Positions 49,441 to 58,826 are shown, numbered from the stretch's first letter. The stretch: 64,000 nt of DNA from Streptomyces sp. NBC_00483 (GCF_036013745.1 NZ_CP107880.1:10106001-10170000), one strand, 5' to 3'. Made by a program: numbers and translations. The notes: generated by a model not told the origin, from the sequence alone.

Positions 49441-50789
49441 CCGGGCGGCGCCCGCGCATCCGGATCTTCCGGGTGCGCGAGCTCGACCAGTACCCGGACG
49501 CCGGACAGCGGATGCGCATCCTGTCGATGGCGGTCCTCGCGGTCCTCATCGCCTCCTACGAGGGCCAGATCGCGCCCGTGGTGCCGCTGCTCCTCGACGA
49601 CCTGGACATCACGCTGACCACCTACGGCGCCGTCTCCGCGACGGCGCTCGTCGCCGGGGCCATCGCGTCGATGGTCGGCGGACGGCTCACCGACACCGTG
49701 GGCCGGGTGCGGCTCATCGTGCCGCTGCTGATGCTCACCGCGGGCTGCTGCTTCCTGATGACGACCGTCCACTCAACCGGCCAACTCCTCGCCGTGCGGG
49801 CCGTGTTGTCGGTCGTCGACGGCATGGCGATGGCGGGCACCGCGCCGCTGGTGCGGGACTTCTCGCCGCGGATGGGCCGGGCGCAGGCCTTCGGCTTCTG
49901 GACCTGGGGCCCGGTCGGGGCGAGTTTCCTGGCCGCCGCGGTCGCCAGCCTCACGCTGCCACTGTTCGACGACTCGTGGCGCTCGCAGTTCGTCATCATG
50001 GGGGCGGTGTCCCTCGTGCTCTCCGTGGTGATCGCCTTCAACATCGCGGACCTCTCACCGGAACTGCGCGCCCGCATCGTGCAGTCCGAGCGCGAGACCC
50101 TCGGCCGGGCGGATCACACCCAACCGGCCCGTTCTCGCGACCTGTTCAAGCACCGCGCCATCTGGGCCCACGTGATCGGTATCGCGTCCTGGCTCGTGCT
50201 GTACGTGACACTCGTCGTGTACGGGCAGACGATGCTCGCCGAGAGCTTCGACCTCGACGCCGCGACGGCCTCGCAGATCATGGCGGCGTTCTGGACGCTG
50301 AACATCTTCACCCTCGTCCTGTCCGGCCGGTTCTCCGACCGGCTGCAACTGCGCAAGCCCTTCTGCGTCGCAGGAACGGTGGGCAGTGTGCTGCTCACCG
50401 GGTACCTGGCGGGTCTCGTCGGACGCGACGACGTCTCGCACCTGCACATCGCGATCACCGGCGCGCTCCTCGGCGGAGTGATGGGCTGCGCCTACGGGCC
50501 GTGGATGGCGAACTTCTCGGAGAACGCCGAGGACGTCGACCCACGCCTGCAGGGCACCGCCTGGGGCGTCTTCACCTTCCTGACCAAGGCGATGGGCGTG
50601 GTGGTGCTCATCGCCGTGCCCCGCGTCGTCGAATCGCACGGCTGGCGGGCCTGGCTGATCGTCTCGCTGTGCTGCATGGCCGTGTTCGTCCCGGCGTCGC
50701 TGCTCTTCCGCGGCCCGTGGCGCCGGGCGAAGTCGGCGCCGGTGGAATCCCCGCAGGACACCCCGGCCGCCGCCCCCGCGAGCGACTGA
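49437..50789 (+). CDS. MFS transporter
   Basis: 450-residue twelve-helix permease coupled to the acyl-CoA dehydrogenase gene by a GTGA overlap. After helix 2 it has GGRLTDTVGRVRLIVP. Helix 1 is SYEGQIAPVVPLLLDDLDITLTTYGAVSA, and a central charged loop lies at about 215-240. The pairing with an acyl-CoA dehydrogenase and a TetR regulator suggests uptake of a carboxylic acid. A 60-residue N-terminal basic extension is normal for GTG starts here. Converges on the glycosidase-like gene with a 6-bp gap. Confidence 0.87.
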   Translation: MTGRRPRIRIFRVRELDQYPDAGQRMRILSMAVLAVLIASYEGQIAPVVPLLLDDLDITLTTYGAVSATALVAGAIASMVGGRLTDTVGRVRLIVPLLMLTAGCCFLMTTVHSTGQLLAVRAVLSVVDGMAMAGTAPLVRDFSPRMGRAQAFGFWTWGPVGASFLAAAVASLTLPLFDDSWRSQFVIMGAVSLVLSVVIAFNIADLSPELRARIVQSERETLGRADHTQPARSRDLFKHRAIWAHVIGIASWLVLYVTLVVYGQTMLAESFDLDAATASQIMAAFWTLNIFTLVLSGRFSDRLQLRKPFCVAGTVGSVLLTGYLAGLVGRDDVSHLHIAITGALLGGVMGCAYGPWMANFSENAEDVDPRLQGTAWGVFTFLTKAMGVVVLIAVPRVVESHGWRAWLIVSLCCMAVFVPASLLFRGPWRRAKSAPVESPQDTPAAAPASD

Positions 50790-50795
50790 CCAGCG

Positions 50796-51779
50796 TCAGC
50801 CGCGGGCCACCGCGATCGCCCCGGCGAGCCTCTCCCCGGCCTCGTACACCATGTACGGCACGCCGCCCTGCGTGCCGAACGAGGGGGCGGCCGCCCGGCC
50901 GTTCTCCGGGGCCGAGGCGCCCGAGTTGTAGAAGACGCCGAGGTGCTTGCGGAGCGAGAAGTCGGCGCCGACCTCCGTGATCATGAGGTCGCCGCCGCTC
51001 TCCTTGTCCTTGTTGTAGACGACGTAGGCGGAGCCGCCGCGCGTGAGCAGGTGCGGTCCGCCCACATTGACCGCGTCGACGTCGGAGTGCCGCACGAGCG
51101 GGGTCTGGTCGAAGGTCCAGTCGCGGCCGTCCGCCGACCAACCCCAGCAGATGTCGCGGTGGTTGGTCGTGTTGTTCAGCATGAACAGCATCACGTAGTG
51201 GGCGCCGCGAGCCGGCAGCTCGTGAGCGAAGACACGGGCGTACGAGGTCTCGGTGGTGCCCGCCGGCATCATCGACGTCGACAGGACCACCTTGTCGTAC
51301 GTGAAGTGGATGCCGTCCTTCGAGCGGGCGAGCCGCGTCGTGGTGTTCTCGCCGTGGAAGTACAGCCAGAACTCCCGGTGTTGGGGCATCCACTGCACAT
51401 GCGGTGAGGAGACGTGGCTGACCGAGTAGTGCGGGGACCAGTCGTTCGACACGATCGGGTTGTCCGGGTACTCCGTGAACGGGCCCTCCAGCGAGTCCCC
51501 GTACGCGAGGCAGATGCCGCCGGGCGCGTCGTGCGGCGCGTAGTACAGGTAGTAGCGGCCCAGCGGCTCGGCCAGCTTGTCGAAGACGCCGCGGACCGTC
51601 GGGAAGATGATCTCGCCCGTCGGGTTGTACTTGAGGTCGGCGGGGGAGAGTAGCGTGCGGACGTAGGTGTAGTCGGGGAATCCGCCCGGCGCGGCCGAGG
51701 CCGAGGGGACCGGGATCCCGCCCAGGGCCATGGCGGATCCCGTGACGGCGGCGGCGCGCAGGAAAGTACGACGTTGCAT
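50796..51779 (-). CDS. Tat-exported glycoside-hydrolase-43-like beta-propeller protein
   Basis: 327-residue secreted protein. The Tat signal is MQRRTFLRAAAVTGSAMALGG with cleavage near ASA-AP. The mature part resembles five-bladed GH43/GH32-like propellers: GRYYLYYAPHDAPGGICLAYGDSLEGPFTEYPDNPIV, HVSSPHVQWMPQHREFWLYFHG, RLARSKDGIHFTYDKVVL, WGWSADGRDWTFDQTPLV. The catalytic Asp/Glu residues cannot be fixed without alignment. AGGAGCGCTC precedes the ATG. It follows the permease gene on the same strand by 35 bp, so it may be the last gene of the hydantoinase operon. Confidence 0.78.
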   Translation of the reverse strand: MQRRTFLRAAAVTGSAMALGGIPVPSASAAPGGFPDYTYVRTLLSPADLKYNPTGEIIFPTVRGVFDKLAEPLGRYYLYYAPHDAPGGICLAYGDSLEGPFTEYPDNPIVSNDWSPHYSVSHVSSPHVQWMPQHREFWLYFHGENTTTRLARSKDGIHFTYDKVVLSTSMMPAGTTETSYARVFAHELPARGAHYVMLFMLNNTTNHRDICWGWSADGRDWTFDQTPLVRHSDVDAVNVGGPHLLTRGGSAYVVYNKDKESGGDLMITEVGADFSLRKHLGVFYNSGASAPENGRAAAPSFGTQGGVPYMVYEAGERLAGAIAVARG

Positions 51780-51814
51780 GAGCGCTCCTGATGTCGAGGG
51801 GTGGCGGAAAGAGG

Positions 51815-53098
51815 TCAGAGGTAGGTCGCGGCCGTGACGCACAGACCGCCGAGCGCCACCACCCACACGTACGGCAGCGTGCGCACCATCACCTGCTGCG
51901 GCGAGACACCCGCGTACTGGGCGCTCCACACCGTCTGGGTGCTGGTCGGGTCGGCGACGCCGAAGACCTGGTTGTACGAGGTGGCCATGCCGAGGACGGC
52001 GACGGCCGGGTAGATGCCGGTGGCGATGAGGACGCCCGCGATGCCGGCGCCGAGGCCGAACACATTGAGCGGACCCCGGTACAGGCACAGCGGCACCAGC
52101 ACGGTGAAGACGAGGACGAACAGCACCGCGTTCTGCGGGCTGACCGCCTTCAACAGTGGTTCGAGCGCGTCGACCGCGCCCGGCAGATTCACCGCGGCGA
52201 GCAGGATGCCGATCGCCACGAACAGTGTGATCGGCGGGGCCGCCACCTCGAAGCCGCCGTACAGGGTGCGCAGCAGGCGGCGGTTCATGTCGCGCGGCCG
52301 CGTCGTCGTCACCAGCGCGTACAGCACACCCGCCAACAGCGAGGGAATGATGGCCAGTTCGAAGCCGAGGGCCAGTACCAGCGGAACGATCGGCGTCAGG
52401 AGCGCGTACCACGGGGCGTCGCCGAGCGGCTTCCGTTCGCGCGCCCGCGGCTTGTCCTGGACCGACCGCAGCGACCATGTGTGCTCCACACCGCGTCGCC
52501 GCGACTCGATCAGCACGTAGGCGAGGGCCGCCACGAGCGCGAACGGGAACAGCTTCACCATGAAGCCGCGCACCGTCGGGATCGGCAGGTCGAGGGCGGT
52601 GGAGAAGAACTGCCACACCGGGAGCTCGAACGGGATGCCCACGGCGATCCCCATCAGGATCGTCCCGGCGGCCGTCACCTTCGGGACACCCACCGCGATC
52701 ATCGCCGGGATCCCGATGAGCCCGGCGAGCATCGCCGCGGGCGCGGACCCGGTCACCGTGCCCACGAGCGCCGACACGACGAGCACTCCGAGCGCCACGA
52801 ACACCGGCCGGTCACCGCCGAATTCGACGATCTTACGGACCAGGGTGCCCGCGATGCCGGTCTCCTCCAGGAGCTTGCCGAGCCACGAACCGAGCAGGAT
52901 CGCGATCATCGTTGCGGCGAGCGCCGGGGCACCTTCTTGGAGGACCGTGTCCAGGACACTGTTCTTGCCGGTCAGCGGGGCGCCCGCAAGGAACGCGATC
53001 ACCACGGCGAGCAGCACGAGGGCGAACGCGGTGGGGAGTTTGCGGCTCAGCATGGCGGCCACTCCGGCCGCCATGACGAGCAGGATGACGACACCCAT
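51815..53098 (-). CDS. GntP/IT-superfamily permease (organic anion transporter)
   Basis: Integral membrane protein of 427 residues with about 12 hydrophobic segments. GAPALAATMIAILLGSWLGKLLEETGIAGTLVRKIVEFGGDRPVFVALGVLVVSALVGTVTGSAPAAMLAGLIGIPAM resembles the GntP gluconate and ion-transporter (IT) superfamily, with a re-entrant-loop-like T-G-S-A-P. The second half has FRGPLNVFGLGAGIAGVLIATG. Substrate likely a carboxylate or related anion. It starts just 1 base after the preceding gene's stop, so translation is coupled to the HExxH protein and hydantoinase. Confidence 0.78.
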   Translation of the reverse strand: MGVVILLVMAAGVAAMLSRKLPTAFALVLLAVVIAFLAGAPLTGKNSVLDTVLQEGAPALAATMIAILLGSWLGKLLEETGIAGTLVRKIVEFGGDRPVFVALGVLVVSALVGTVTGSAPAAMLAGLIGIPAMIAVGVPKVTAAGTILMGIAVGIPFELPVWQFFSTALDLPIPTVRGFMVKLFPFALVAALAYVLIESRRRGVEHTWSLRSVQDKPRARERKPLGDAPWYALLTPIVPLVLALGFELAIIPSLLAGVLYALVTTTRPRDMNRRLLRTLYGGFEVAAPPITLFVAIGILLAAVNLPGAVDALEPLLKAVSPQNAVLFVLVFTVLVPLCLYRGPLNVFGLGAGIAGVLIATGIYPAVAVLGMATSYNQVFGVADPTSTQTVWSAQYAGVSPQQVMVRTLPYVWVVALGGLCVTAATYL

Positions 53099-53099
53099 G

Positions 53100-53723
53100 T
53101 CACTTCTCGCTTCTGTCGGGGTGCACGGCTCTGTCGGGGTGTACGGCTCTAGTGGGTTGTACGGTGCCGGCGTGTTGTGTCACGGCCGTGGCGAGCGCCT
53201 CCGTGAGCAGCAGCGGGCTGCGGCCCAGGCCGCAGGCGACACGCGCATAGGCGTGCGCGGCCAGCTCGTCGGCGCCCGCGACATGCGCGTACACGCGGCG
53301 CCGCCCGAGCCGCAGCGCCGTGTGGCCGAGCGCCCGCTTGAACTCGGCCCGCACGCGCGCGTGGTGGAGATGTTCGTGGGCCCGCTCGTGGGCGAGCGCC
53401 GCCGCCCGCACCGAGCCCTCGGGGAACCAGGAGCGCCAGCCCCGCTCGTCGATGAGCCGTTCGGCGCGGTCGATGGTGTCGACGTACAGCTCGATCTGCG
53501 CGGGCCTCGACCGGAAGCGGGCGAGCAGCCCCTCGGTGAGGCCGCCGTCGCGCTCGACGATCCGCGCGGTCATCGCGTCGGGGGACAGGCGCGCCCCGAA
53601 CTCCTCGGCGGCGAGCGCCCATTGGCCCATCAGGAGCGGATCCCGCCCCTCGTGCGTCGGGGTGCCGGCGAGCAGCCGTACCGCCAGGTCCAGGTCGTGG
53701 TCCCGGCCGGCGCCGCCGCTCAT
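53100..53723 (-). CDS. Small uncharacterized protein with HExxH-like motif
   Basis: 207 residues, not recognised. A segment LAHERAHEHLHHARVRAEFKRALGHTALRLGRRRVYAH carries HERAH, which fits the zincin H-E-x-x-H, followed by more histidines; metal binding is possible but not shown. The N terminus LDLAVRLLAGTPTHEGRDPLLMGQWALAAEEFGARL looks helical. The C terminus is a 6-residue repeat (AVHPDR)x2, encoded by an 18-bp tandem repeat at 53112-53165. Translation is coupled to the hydantoinase gene by ATGA overlap and to the permease downstream, so it belongs to that pathway. Confidence 0.7.
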   Translation of the reverse strand: MSGGAGRDHDLDLAVRLLAGTPTHEGRDPLLMGQWALAAEEFGARLSPDAMTARIVERDGGLTEGLLARFRSRPAQIELYVDTIDRAERLIDERGWRSWFPEGSVRAAALAHERAHEHLHHARVRAEFKRALGHTALRLGRRRVYAHVAGADELAAHAYARVACGLGRSPLLLTEALATAVTQHAGTVQPTRAVHPDRAVHPDRSEK

Positions 53724-55846
53724 GCGCGGGACTCCACGACCGCCACGACCGGCTCGTCGGCCGCGCGCGCCCGCAACTCGCTGCGCGCCAGGGCCAGTAG
53801 CGCCTCGGGTTCGAGCACCCCCGACAGATCGGCGATCCGGCCGCCGACGAGCAGCCGCACCGCGGGCGCCCGCGTCCCGCCGTCCCCGTACGAGGTGGCG
53901 TCCCGCACCAGCGCCGCGAGCGCCTCGCCGGCCGCGCCCACGGTCGTCGTCTCCACCCGCGCGTCCGGCGCCCCGAGCCGCACGACACCGTCCGCGTCGA
54001 CCACCCGCACCGGCCGCCGCGTGCCCCGGAGCCGGCGCCGCACCTCGGTGCCGTACACGGTGTACGCGTCGGTGCCCGCCAGCACGTCGACGGCGTCCTG
54101 CTGGGTCTTGAGGCTGGTGGCGGCCGCCTTCAGCCGCTCCGTTTCGTCGGCCCGGTGCGCCCGGTCCTGCGTGCGCAGTTCGGTGGCGCCGGTGGCGACG
54201 GCCCGCACCGTGCTGGTCTGCGGGTCGACGGTCACCTCGACCTCGACACCGTCGGCCGCGGCGCCCTGCGCGACGACCGCCCGCTCGGCCTCGGCGCGCA
54301 CGGCGAGGATCTGCTCCTGCGTGGCACCCGGCACGATCCGCTCGACCTGCTCGCGCACCAGCGCGAGGGCCACGCCGATCGGGCTGATCACCTCGCTGTG
54401 CCGGGCGATCCGCCCTTCCATGTCGGTGGTCGCCGCGAGATGCGGGGTCACGGACGCGGCGCCGCCGCCCCCGCCGACCAGGACCGCGGTGTCGCGGTCG
54501 AGCCGGTAGTCCTTGACCATCGCGTCCACGACCGCTTGCACCGGCGCGGCCCCCGCGTCGAGCACGGCACGCGCCGCCCCCGCCACGTCGGTGCCGAGCC
54601 GGGCGGCCAGCGGGGCCAGCGCGGCCCGCGCCACCTCCTGGTCGCAACGCGCGAAGTCACCCTCGGGCACCCGCCCGAGCGCGTTCGCCGCACACGTCAT
54701 CGTGAGCGCGAACCGGCCGCCCGCCGCGTCGAGCACCACATGGTCGTCCGGGTCGCCGGTCATCGGCGTCACCGTGGCCAGCTTCGCGTCCCGCAGATCG
54801 TCGAGCGTGGCGAAACACGCGTACGGAAGCCCGGCGATGTGCGCGCTGCGCGGCCCGACGCCCGCCACCTTGTCCTGTCCAAGACGCACCATCGAGCCGC
54901 CGCCGACCCCGACCGTACGCACATCAAGGGCGTTCAGATACGAGGTCTTGCCGAGGATCGTCGCGTGCCGCACCGCGACCTTGCCGCGCCGCACCACACT
55001 GATGTCCGTCGACGTGCCACCCGTCTCCAGGAACACCCCCTCGCTGATCCGCTCCTGCATCAGCGCGCCCGCGACCCCGGCCGCCGGACCCGACAGGACC
55101 GTGAGGAGGGGCCTGCGTCGCATCTCGGCGAGCGACATGACACCGCCGTCGCAGCGCATCACCATCAGCGGCGCGTCCACCCCCGCCTTGGTGATGGAGG
55201 AGTCGACGAGTTCCGCGGTCGCCAGCATCCGCGGCAGGATCGCCGCGTTCACCACCGCCGTACGCGTCCGCTTGTGCAGCCCGTACAGCGACGTGATCTC
55301 GTGGGCGGCCGCCATCGGCAGCCCTGAGGACTGCGCCGCGTCGAGCACGGCCTGCTCCCCGTCGGGACGGTCGACCCCGAACGGCTCGGTGGCGACGAGG
55401 ACTTCGGCGCCCTCCTTCTGAACGCGGGTCACGGCGGCCCGCACCGCGTCGGTGTCGAACGGGTCCGGGACGTGGGCGTATGCGAGCGGCAGTTTCTTGC
55501 CCGGTGTGAGTTCCAGCTTGCCGAGCGCGGCGAGCCGCCGGGTCAGCACCGCGCCCGCGCCCGTGCCGATGCCGATGAGCCCGACCATCGCCACGTCGCC
55601 CTCCAGGAGCGCGTTCGTGGCCTGCGTCGTGCCGTGCGCCAGGAACGTCACATCGGCCGGAGTGCGGTCGACCTGCTCCAGGAGCCGGTCGAGTGCCTGC
55701 ACGATGCCGTGCGCGACACCGTCCTCATGATGATGGCTCGTGGGCACCTTCACCTGGCCCACCAGGCCGAGCGTCGCCGCGTCGACGGCCACGGCGTCCG
55801 TGAACGTGCCGCCCACGTCGATCCCGACGCGTATCCGTGTGCTCAT
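53720..55846 (-). CDS. Hydantoinase/oxoprolinase family protein (HyuA type)
   Basis: 708-residue ATP-dependent amidohydrolase/carboxylase subunit. It begins RIRVGIDVGGTFTDAVAVD, the phosphate-binding motif of the Hydant_A_N domain. The second ASKHA motif set is VFLETGGTSTDISVVRRG and VGVGGGSMVRLG, with VLVGGGGGAASVTP later. LAHGTTQATNALLEG is conserved in N-methylhydantoinase A and acetone carboxylase beta. No HyuB partner is adjacent, so it would work alone or with a remote subunit. The operon runs hydantoinase, HExxH protein, permease. The substrate could be a hydantoin, oxoproline or ketone. Confidence 0.9.
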   Translation of the reverse strand: MSTRIRVGIDVGGTFTDAVAVDAATLGLVGQVKVPTSHHHEDGVAHGIVQALDRLLEQVDRTPADVTFLAHGTTQATNALLEGDVAMVGLIGIGTGAGAVLTRRLAALGKLELTPGKKLPLAYAHVPDPFDTDAVRAAVTRVQKEGAEVLVATEPFGVDRPDGEQAVLDAAQSSGLPMAAAHEITSLYGLHKRTRTAVVNAAILPRMLATAELVDSSITKAGVDAPLMVMRCDGGVMSLAEMRRRPLLTVLSGPAAGVAGALMQERISEGVFLETGGTSTDISVVRRGKVAVRHATILGKTSYLNALDVRTVGVGGGSMVRLGQDKVAGVGPRSAHIAGLPYACFATLDDLRDAKLATVTPMTGDPDDHVVLDAAGGRFALTMTCAANALGRVPEGDFARCDQEVARAALAPLAARLGTDVAGAARAVLDAGAAPVQAVVDAMVKDYRLDRDTAVLVGGGGGAASVTPHLAATTDMEGRIARHSEVISPIGVALALVREQVERIVPGATQEQILAVRAEAERAVVAQGAAADGVEVEVTVDPQTSTVRAVATGATELRTQDRAHRADETERLKAAATSLKTQQDAVDVLAGTDAYTVYGTEVRRRLRGTRRPVRVVDADGVVRLGAPDARVETTTVGAAGEALAALVRDATSYGDGGTRAPAVRLLVGGRIADLSGVLEPEALLALARSELRARAADEPVVAVVESRA

Positions 55847-55895
55847 GTCGTACGCACCTCCTTGTGCGTTGTCGGTCGGAGCGCAGGCCGGTCGG

Positions 55896-57494
55896 TCAGT
55901 AGCCGCGCACATCGGGCCAGTGACGTTGCACACCCGACCGGTCGAGCAGCCGCCCGAACTCGTCGAACCACTTTTCCTCCGCCTGCACCTGATGCGGCGT
56001 CACGTCCTCGGCGAGACAGTGCGCGGCCAGCGCTCCCGCGACCGCGCCGATGTTCCACTCCACCGGGTGCAGCCGGTAACAGCCGTTGGTGATGTGGGTG
56101 GTGCCGATGTTCTTGCCGGCCGGCAGCAGATTGCGCACCCGCCGGGGAACCAGCGCGCCCAGCGGGATCTCGAACGGCACCGAGCCGACGTCGATGTAGT
56201 TGTCGCCGCCGGTCGAGGGGTGCAGATCGATGCGGTAGTTGCCGACGCCCACCGAGTCCCGGTAGCGCGTCCTGCCGTACGGACCGACGACGTCGATGGC
56301 GACGTCCTGCTCCACGACCGTCGTCACCGCCTTGATGCGCCGCGACTCGCGGACGTACGGCGCCTTCGCGAGGCCGTCCGTCGTGCCGGTCACATCGGGG
56401 CGGATCCGCAGCCCGGGGAAGCCGGTGCCGCCGTCGGCGCGCGGGGCCTCGGTCTGCAGCCAGTACAGGACGGACAGCGACAACTGCCGCGCCTCGCGCA
56501 GCGCTTCGGCCTCCTGCCCGATGTACGGCTTCAACCAGTAGTCGTTCAAAGGCCAGTTGACGAGCGTGATGTCCGAGTCGAAGGCGCCCGGCTGATGCAG
56601 CTTGCGGGCGAGGATCCGCCGGAAACCCCACAGTTCCTTGTCACCCGCGTCGGCGCTCTGGTCGGCGCTCACGGCCAGCGGGTCGAGCTCCGGGTTCGGC
56701 ACGAAGGTGCGGGGGACCGGTGCGAGGCTGCGCGGGTCGGGAGCCTCGAAGCCGAGCAGCGGGCCCGGCCAGAAATCCGGCCGGTAGGAGCGCCAGAAGT
56801 CGTAGTCCTCGGGACGGTCGATGGTGTGGTCCTCACCCTCGTGGTGCGAGAGCGCGAAGCACACCGTGATGCCCTGCTGATTGTCCGGCTGCGCCTCGGC
56901 GGGCGCGTGCGGCTCACCGAACTCCCCTTGCGCCTCGGCGCCGTTGGCGTGCTCGACATCCGCGAGGGCGAGCAGCGCGCCCGTCTCCGTGGCGTCGATG
57001 ACATAGGGAGGAGTGAATCCGCGGACGATCCCGGTGCGCAGATCCTGCACGGAGACCGCGGTGATGACATCGTTGTCCGACTCGGCGGACACCGCCCGGT
57101 GCTCCGTCAGAACGGTCAGCAGCCCGCTCGCCCGGTACGGCGCGAGCATGCCCTCCAGGACGGCGAGCGCGATCCGCGGCTCGTGACACAACTTGCTGAC
57201 CCGGCCCGCGCCCGGGTTGAACTCGGGCAGGGCGAGCGCCTCGCCGCGCAGCGGATACCACTGCCGGTAGTACGCGCGGATGCCCTCGCGCAGCGCTCGG
57301 TACGAGGCCGTCGTGCCGAACTGCTCCACCCAAGGGTGCTCGTCCGGCGGCACGGCCTGCGCGGTGAGCTGCCCGCCGATCCAGTCGGTCTCCTCGGTGA
57401 GCACGACACGGCGTCCCGCGCGGCAGGCGGCAAGCGCCGCGGCGACACCGCCGAGGCCGCCGCCGACGATGAGGATCTCCGGTTCGGGAAACAC
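55896..57494 (-). CDS. FAD-dependent oxidoreductase (FAD_oxidored type)
   Basis: 532-residue flavoprotein. ILIVGGGLGGVAAALAACRAGRRVVLTEETDWIGGQLTAQAVPPDEHPWVEQFG is the characteristic N terminus. PPYVIDATETGALLALADVEHANGAEAQ lies in the middle, and LLPAGKNIGTTHITNGCYRLHPVEWNIGAVAGALAAHCL closes the FAD site. The GTG at 57494 has AAGGAG upstream. It is preceded by an 89-bp CA-repeat-rich leader after the LacI gene and followed 49 bp on by the hydantoinase gene. Same broad family as the protein at 24289. Likely prepares the hydantoinase substrate; inference. Confidence 0.88.
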   Translation of the reverse strand: MFPEPEILIVGGGLGGVAAALAACRAGRRVVLTEETDWIGGQLTAQAVPPDEHPWVEQFGTTASYRALREGIRAYYRQWYPLRGEALALPEFNPGAGRVSKLCHEPRIALAVLEGMLAPYRASGLLTVLTEHRAVSAESDNDVITAVSVQDLRTGIVRGFTPPYVIDATETGALLALADVEHANGAEAQGEFGEPHAPAEAQPDNQQGITVCFALSHHEGEDHTIDRPEDYDFWRSYRPDFWPGPLLGFEAPDPRSLAPVPRTFVPNPELDPLAVSADQSADAGDKELWGFRRILARKLHQPGAFDSDITLVNWPLNDYWLKPYIGQEAEALREARQLSLSVLYWLQTEAPRADGGTGFPGLRIRPDVTGTTDGLAKAPYVRESRRIKAVTTVVEQDVAIDVVGPYGRTRYRDSVGVGNYRIDLHPSTGGDNYIDVGSVPFEIPLGALVPRRVRNLLPAGKNIGTTHITNGCYRLHPVEWNIGAVAGALAAHCLAEDVTPHQVQAEEKWFDEFGRLLDRSGVQRHWPDVRGY

Positions 57495-57583
57495 ATGACT
57501 CCTTCGTGCTGTGCGTGCGCGTGTCGTTGTGTACGTGTGTCGCTATGTACGTGTGTGGGGGTGTAGCTCTGTGGGTGTGTCGC

Positions 57584-58672
57584 TTACGGACGGGGTGCCG
57601 GTCCGGCCGTGAGCCCGGCCCGGAACTCGCAGGCCACCAACGGCTCGTCCGCTTCCTCACAGGCCACCTGGGCGGACAGCAGCCGTACCGCCGCCGCGCC
57701 CAACTCGTGCCGTGGCACGTCGAACCCGGTCGGTACGGGACCCGCGGCCAGCTCCGGCGGCGGGCTGCCGAGCAGCGCCAGGGAGACATCCCCCGGACAC
57801 GAGAGCCCGGCCTCCGCCACCGCCCCGCTCAGCGCCTGCCACGCCGCCCCGGTGTCCGTCTCCTCGGCGACGAACGCCGTCACGCCGTCCGCGACCAGCT
57901 CCCGGACCCGCTCGGCCGTCATCTCGGCCACCGGGTCCGCGCACCGCAGCACGGAGCCGGGACCACCCGCGAGCCCCGCCCCTTCGAGCCCGTCGAGGAA
58001 GCCCTGCTGACGGTCCGTGGAGGCGGGGGCGTCGTCGTCCTCGCGCACGAGCACGATGCGGCGATGCCCCAACCCGGCGAGATGCGCGACCACGTCGCGG
58101 CTCGCGCTCACGTAGTCGGCGCCCACCCAGGCGAGCCCTTCCAGCTCCTCTCTACGCCCGAGGTGTACGACCGGGAACCCGTCGGCGACGAGCCGCTTCA
58201 GTTCGGCGCGCGGCACATGCCGGCCGAGGAAGAGACAGCCGTCGGCGAGTCGCACCCGGCTGAGCGCGTCCGGACCTCCACCGCTGGACGCGGTGAAGAG
58301 GACCAGGTCGTAGCCGCGCGCGGCGGCCTCCTGCTCCACACCCACCAGGAACGGGTAATACGAGTGCTGCACATCGGTCGGGAACGCCGACGTGAAGCTG
58401 AAGACGCCGAGCAGGTTGTTGCGGGCGGCCGCGAGGCGGCGGGCCGCCGGGTCGGGAACGTAGCCGAGGTTGCGCGCGGCTTCGAGGACGCGCTGCCGGG
58501 TTTCCTCGGATATCGTCGCGCCCTTGCCGTCACGCCGGGCGTTCAGGACCAGCGAGACGGTCGCCTGCGACACACCGGCGAGCCGCGCGACCTCGGCCTG
58601 CCGGGGACGGGACTTCCGGCCCGCCGGAGCCGGGGCACGCCCCGGCTTCGCCCGCTTCCTGGGTTGCTCCAC
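57584..58672 (-). CDS. LacI-family repressor
   Basis: 362 residues. HTH with hinge: RQAEVARLAGVSQATVSLVLNARRDGKGATISEETRQRVLEAARNLGYVPDPAARRLA. The periplasmic-binding-type effector domain has NLLGVFSFTSAFPTDVQHSYYPFLVGVEQEAAARGYDLVLF. It lies first in a same-strand run with the FAD oxidoreductase, hydantoinase, HExxH protein, permease and glycosidase-like gene. Two palindromic operators lie at 58704-58729 just upstream. The effector is probably a sugar or sugar acid, given glycosidase genes on both sides. Confidence 0.92.
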   Translation of the reverse strand: MEQPRKRAKPGRAPAPAGRKSRPRQAEVARLAGVSQATVSLVLNARRDGKGATISEETRQRVLEAARNLGYVPDPAARRLAAARNNLLGVFSFTSAFPTDVQHSYYPFLVGVEQEAAARGYDLVLFTASSGGGPDALSRVRLADGCLFLGRHVPRAELKRLVADGFPVVHLGRREELEGLAWVGADYVSASRDVVAHLAGLGHRRIVLVREDDDAPASTDRQQGFLDGLEGAGLAGGPGSVLRCADPVAEMTAERVRELVADGVTAFVAEETDTGAAWQALSGAVAEAGLSCPGDVSLALLGSPPPELAAGPVPTGFDVPRHELGAAAVRLLSAQVACEEADEPLVACEFRAGLTAGPAPRP

Positions 58673-58703
58673 GCCTGCCGCTCCTCGGGGTGTCCGCCGT
58701 TGG

Positions 58704-58729
58704 TAATGCGTATTAGGTAATGCGCATTA
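58704..58729. promoter_or_regulatory. Tandem LacI operators TAATGCGTATTA and TAATGCGCATTA
   Basis: TAATGCGCATTA (58718-58729) is a perfect 12-bp palindrome with the central CG typical of LacI sites. TAATGCGTATTA (58704-58715) matches it with one change; centres are 14 bp apart. They lie 32 bp before the LacI start and also upstream-facing toward the gene ending at 58882. Autoregulation is the natural reading. Confidence 0.7.
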
Positions 58730-58826
58730 ACGGGTACTGTGCGGGCGCCTCCCGTGCGGGGTCAAGGGGTTGTACGGAGATTTCTGATGCTCAACGAGAG
58801 TGCTGCGCACACCGGTTGAGCACGCC

